The position numbers and the translations under genes were made by a program. Below are positions 61,201 through 64,000 of a stretch of DNA of 64,000 nt, piece after piece; position 1 is the stretch's first letter; every line of letters begins with the position of its first letter. The DNA is from Sinohyriopsis cumingii (Eukaryota > Mollusca > Bivalvia > Unionida > Unionidae). Where the stretch lies: assembly GCA_028554795.2 (NCBI GenBank), contig CM068827.1:141137251-141201250 (forward strand), in the 5' to 3' direction. Below the pieces are notes generated by a model that did not search any database, was not told the origin of the DNA, and saw nothing but the letters and a program-made list of their open reading frames with translations.

Positions 61201-61345
61201 GCGGTAAGCGCTGTGAATCCATGGTATAGTAGTTTTAAGTCCGTCCTGGTTAGGACTCAGTGTCAAAACCATATGCGCGTTAAGGACAATATGTTTTAAC
61301 TCCATAGTGGCCAAAGTGTTGTAACAACAATAAATGAAAAGCACT
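58230..61345 (-). pseudogene. Element B: protein-primed B-family DNA polymerase, inactivated
   Basis: About 1,000 codons on the minus strand in several frames. N-terminal NILETLEKYTNAGAGWTL (61,100), zinc-finger-like RKRYPCRRCMHVFNTEQLLT (60,810), exonuclease-domain start MQRNMKFHYIIYAVFNYLNV (60,650), VCGGISMASNIYAGANNRNM (59,600), motif A region CYVIYLAINNLLNW (59,510), SEVDLGYPEHIHEEHNNYPL (59,380), VVPNLREKTHVVHIRNIQLY (59,190), KPIYVGSSVLDLS (58,850), motif C YTNTDSL (58,750) and C-terminal ETKRWILPDGITIYAFAHHA (58,310). The motif A Asp is Ala (codon at 59,507-59,509) and the first Asp of motif C is Asn. Family and role: replication of Polintons by protein priming. Confidence 0.88.
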
Positions 61346-61560
61346 TAAATAAAGAAGCACTTCACGAACTTGTTTTAGTTTTTGTATTTTATCCGGATCA
61401 GGAACTGCAAGCGCTTTCATTCTAGCAGTTTTGTCATGTCATTTGTTTTTGTATCTGTATGTGCAGTCATTGGTGCTTGTGCTGTCAGAGATGCCTGTAT
61501 TTTACGCATCTGAAAATATTTAGGAATAGCTCCACATGTCCGGCAGAGAATAATTCGTGA

Positions 61561-62851
<1,291 letters not shown>

Positions 62852-64000
62852 GTACATAAGAGAGACACACATAAAATCTTAAAGAACGTAAAATTTTAAA
62901 TAATCTATAAATAGATAATTACGTGCGTCTTATCAGTTACTAATACTAGAATTATTAGTTAATATGTTTCGGGCTTTTTCCCATTGGACAGGTCGGTCAG
63001 AAGAAGAATTGGATGGCTGAAATAATTTAAGCTATTTTAAGACGCTGGAAATTTGCGATTTGCCAAGGACCAGGAGTGATTATATGCGTTGTGGCGTGTC
63101 GGGTTTGTTATGCCGTCACTGTGGTGTGGGATGAGGTGCTTCCAATATTTAAATTATTATAGAAGTCCCACCCAGAATCGATTTTGGATGAAAGTTAAAT
63201 TGGTGAAAGATAGATGTAAAGCTCCGAGCCCCCAGTCAGCAATACTGACGGTTAAATTATTGAATATACAAAAAAGTGAAATTCAACTGATAACAATTAT
63301 ATGACAATTCAATAATCAATTGATTAAAATTTCCCAAGTACTCTCCATCCGCTCGACCCTGTGATAACATATTGCATCATTTGATTAATAATGTGAGATG
63401 GCTTTCCACCTGTCCTTGTATTCTACTCATCTGTGTATTCTTCTCTCCTATTCCTCCAATTCCTTCTCCTCTTCCTCCCGATTTTCTCCAATTTACTTCT
63501 CTCCACCGACTCCTCGATACTCCTCCTCCTTCTCCACTTTCTCCTTCTCGAATCCTTTACCTCCTCCTCCTCGACTCTATACCAACTAGACGTGTCGACC
63601 CCGACTTCTCTGCTAGTCTTTCTTCCGTATGCCCTATTAGAGACTTGGAACTCACTAAACCGGAAGTTCTGTCCCAAAAAAAGCTTCCTTTACGAAACTT
63701 TGTCTTTCCTTAGAATCTGTTTCTAAGTTCTCCCGCCAAATTACGAATGGCTTTCCCGGAATAATCCTATTTGCTCAGCACTCTTCCCATGAAAACTAAA
63801 TTTTCGCACAATGTCCTTCTCGCTGTCTGTCCACGTGGGGATGGATGCGGTTCCTCTGATCTTTGTACAAAGCTGTAACACATAGGTGGGAAGTCGCTCT
63901 ATGCCGATTCAAGATGCCGGATCTTCTCTATGGTCACAGTAACCTTGCGTAAGAGATTAAGTCTAGCCTGCGGCATGTTTAGACAGCAACCATGGCTCGT
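62852..64000. other. No recognised gene; pyrimidine-rich tract
   Basis: A CT-rich stretch at about 63,430-63,580 (CTCCTCCTCC, TTCTCC runs) is open in several frames because of its composition. The final 300 bases show no recognisable coding segment. Confidence 0.55.

Larger units (their letters stand above)
53962..61560 (-). mobile_element. Element B: truncated Polinton/Maverick-like element, opposite orientation
   Basis: From right to left on the minus strand: B polymerase (61.35 to 58.2 kb), coiled-coil/AGN gene (56.94 to 56.09), penton-like fragment (55.95 to 55.62), pX-like gene (55.24 to 54.87) and capsid gene (54.80 to 53.97). A retroviral-type integrase lies on the + strand at 57.24-58.02, tail to tail with the polymerase. 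The left end is cut within the capsid gene at the (TA)n beside element A. No inverted repeat was seen at the right. No ATPase or protease was found. Confidence 0.82.

Noticed and set aside
63372-63726. Pro/Ser/Leu-rich frames open on both strands
   Set aside because: A pyrimidine-rich tract leaves several frames open at once; no domain or splice signal.

Overview
The window looks like animal nuclear DNA, probably from a mollusc. That guess rests on one intron-split gene with GT/AG junctions, two families of tRNA-headed SINEs, many long (TA)n and (TG)n(AG)n tracts, minisatellites, and heavy loading with decayed transposons. The species cannot be read from the sequence.

1-17 kb. The one well-supported host gene is on the + strand. 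It is a glycoside hydrolase family 31 enzyme in seven exons (3,092-16,550), with the 5' end not found. All junctions join in frame and give 657 residues. The catalytic pair and the residues that bind the sulfonate group in bacterial sulfoquinovosidase (YihQ) are present at almost exactly the same spacing, so this is a candidate animal sulfoquinovosidase. Its last residues are Thr/Ser-rich and end in a hydrophobic segment, suggesting membrane or GPI attachment. The introns hold a SINE, a long (TA)n, two minisatellites and a small coding remnant.

17-38.9 kb. This is mostly gene-poor sequence: three large minisatellites with units of about 41, 31 and 34 bp, a cluster of GAGATCTC-like repeats, four SINE copies, and a few minus-strand segments that look like exons but could not be identified.

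38.9-45.1 kb. A decayed Ty3/Gypsy-type LTR retrotransposon. Its domain order is gag, integrase, reverse transcriptase, RNase H, so the integrase comes before the reverse transcriptase. This is the Gmr1-like order, not the usual Gypsy order. A SINE sits in the integrase with a clean target-site duplication.

45.3-61.4 kb. Two decayed Polinton/Maverick (adintovirus-like) elements. Element A (45.29-53.87 kb, + strand) has terminal inverted repeats of about 185 bp and carries a coiled-coil capsid-associated gene, a small basic capsid protein, a major-capsid-like gene, an LTxxQ-repeat protein, a divergent B-family polymerase and a packaging ATPase. Element B (53.96-61.4 kb, mostly - strand) has a canonical Polinton-type B polymerase, a retroviral-type integrase on the + strand, and three genes homologous to those of A in the same order. 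So two elements with related capsid genes but different replication genes lie back to back. All are broken by stops and frameshifts, and the polymerase and integrase of B have lost catalytic residues.

61.4-64 kb. No gene was recognised; there is a (TA)n(TG)n tract and a pyrimidine-rich stretch.
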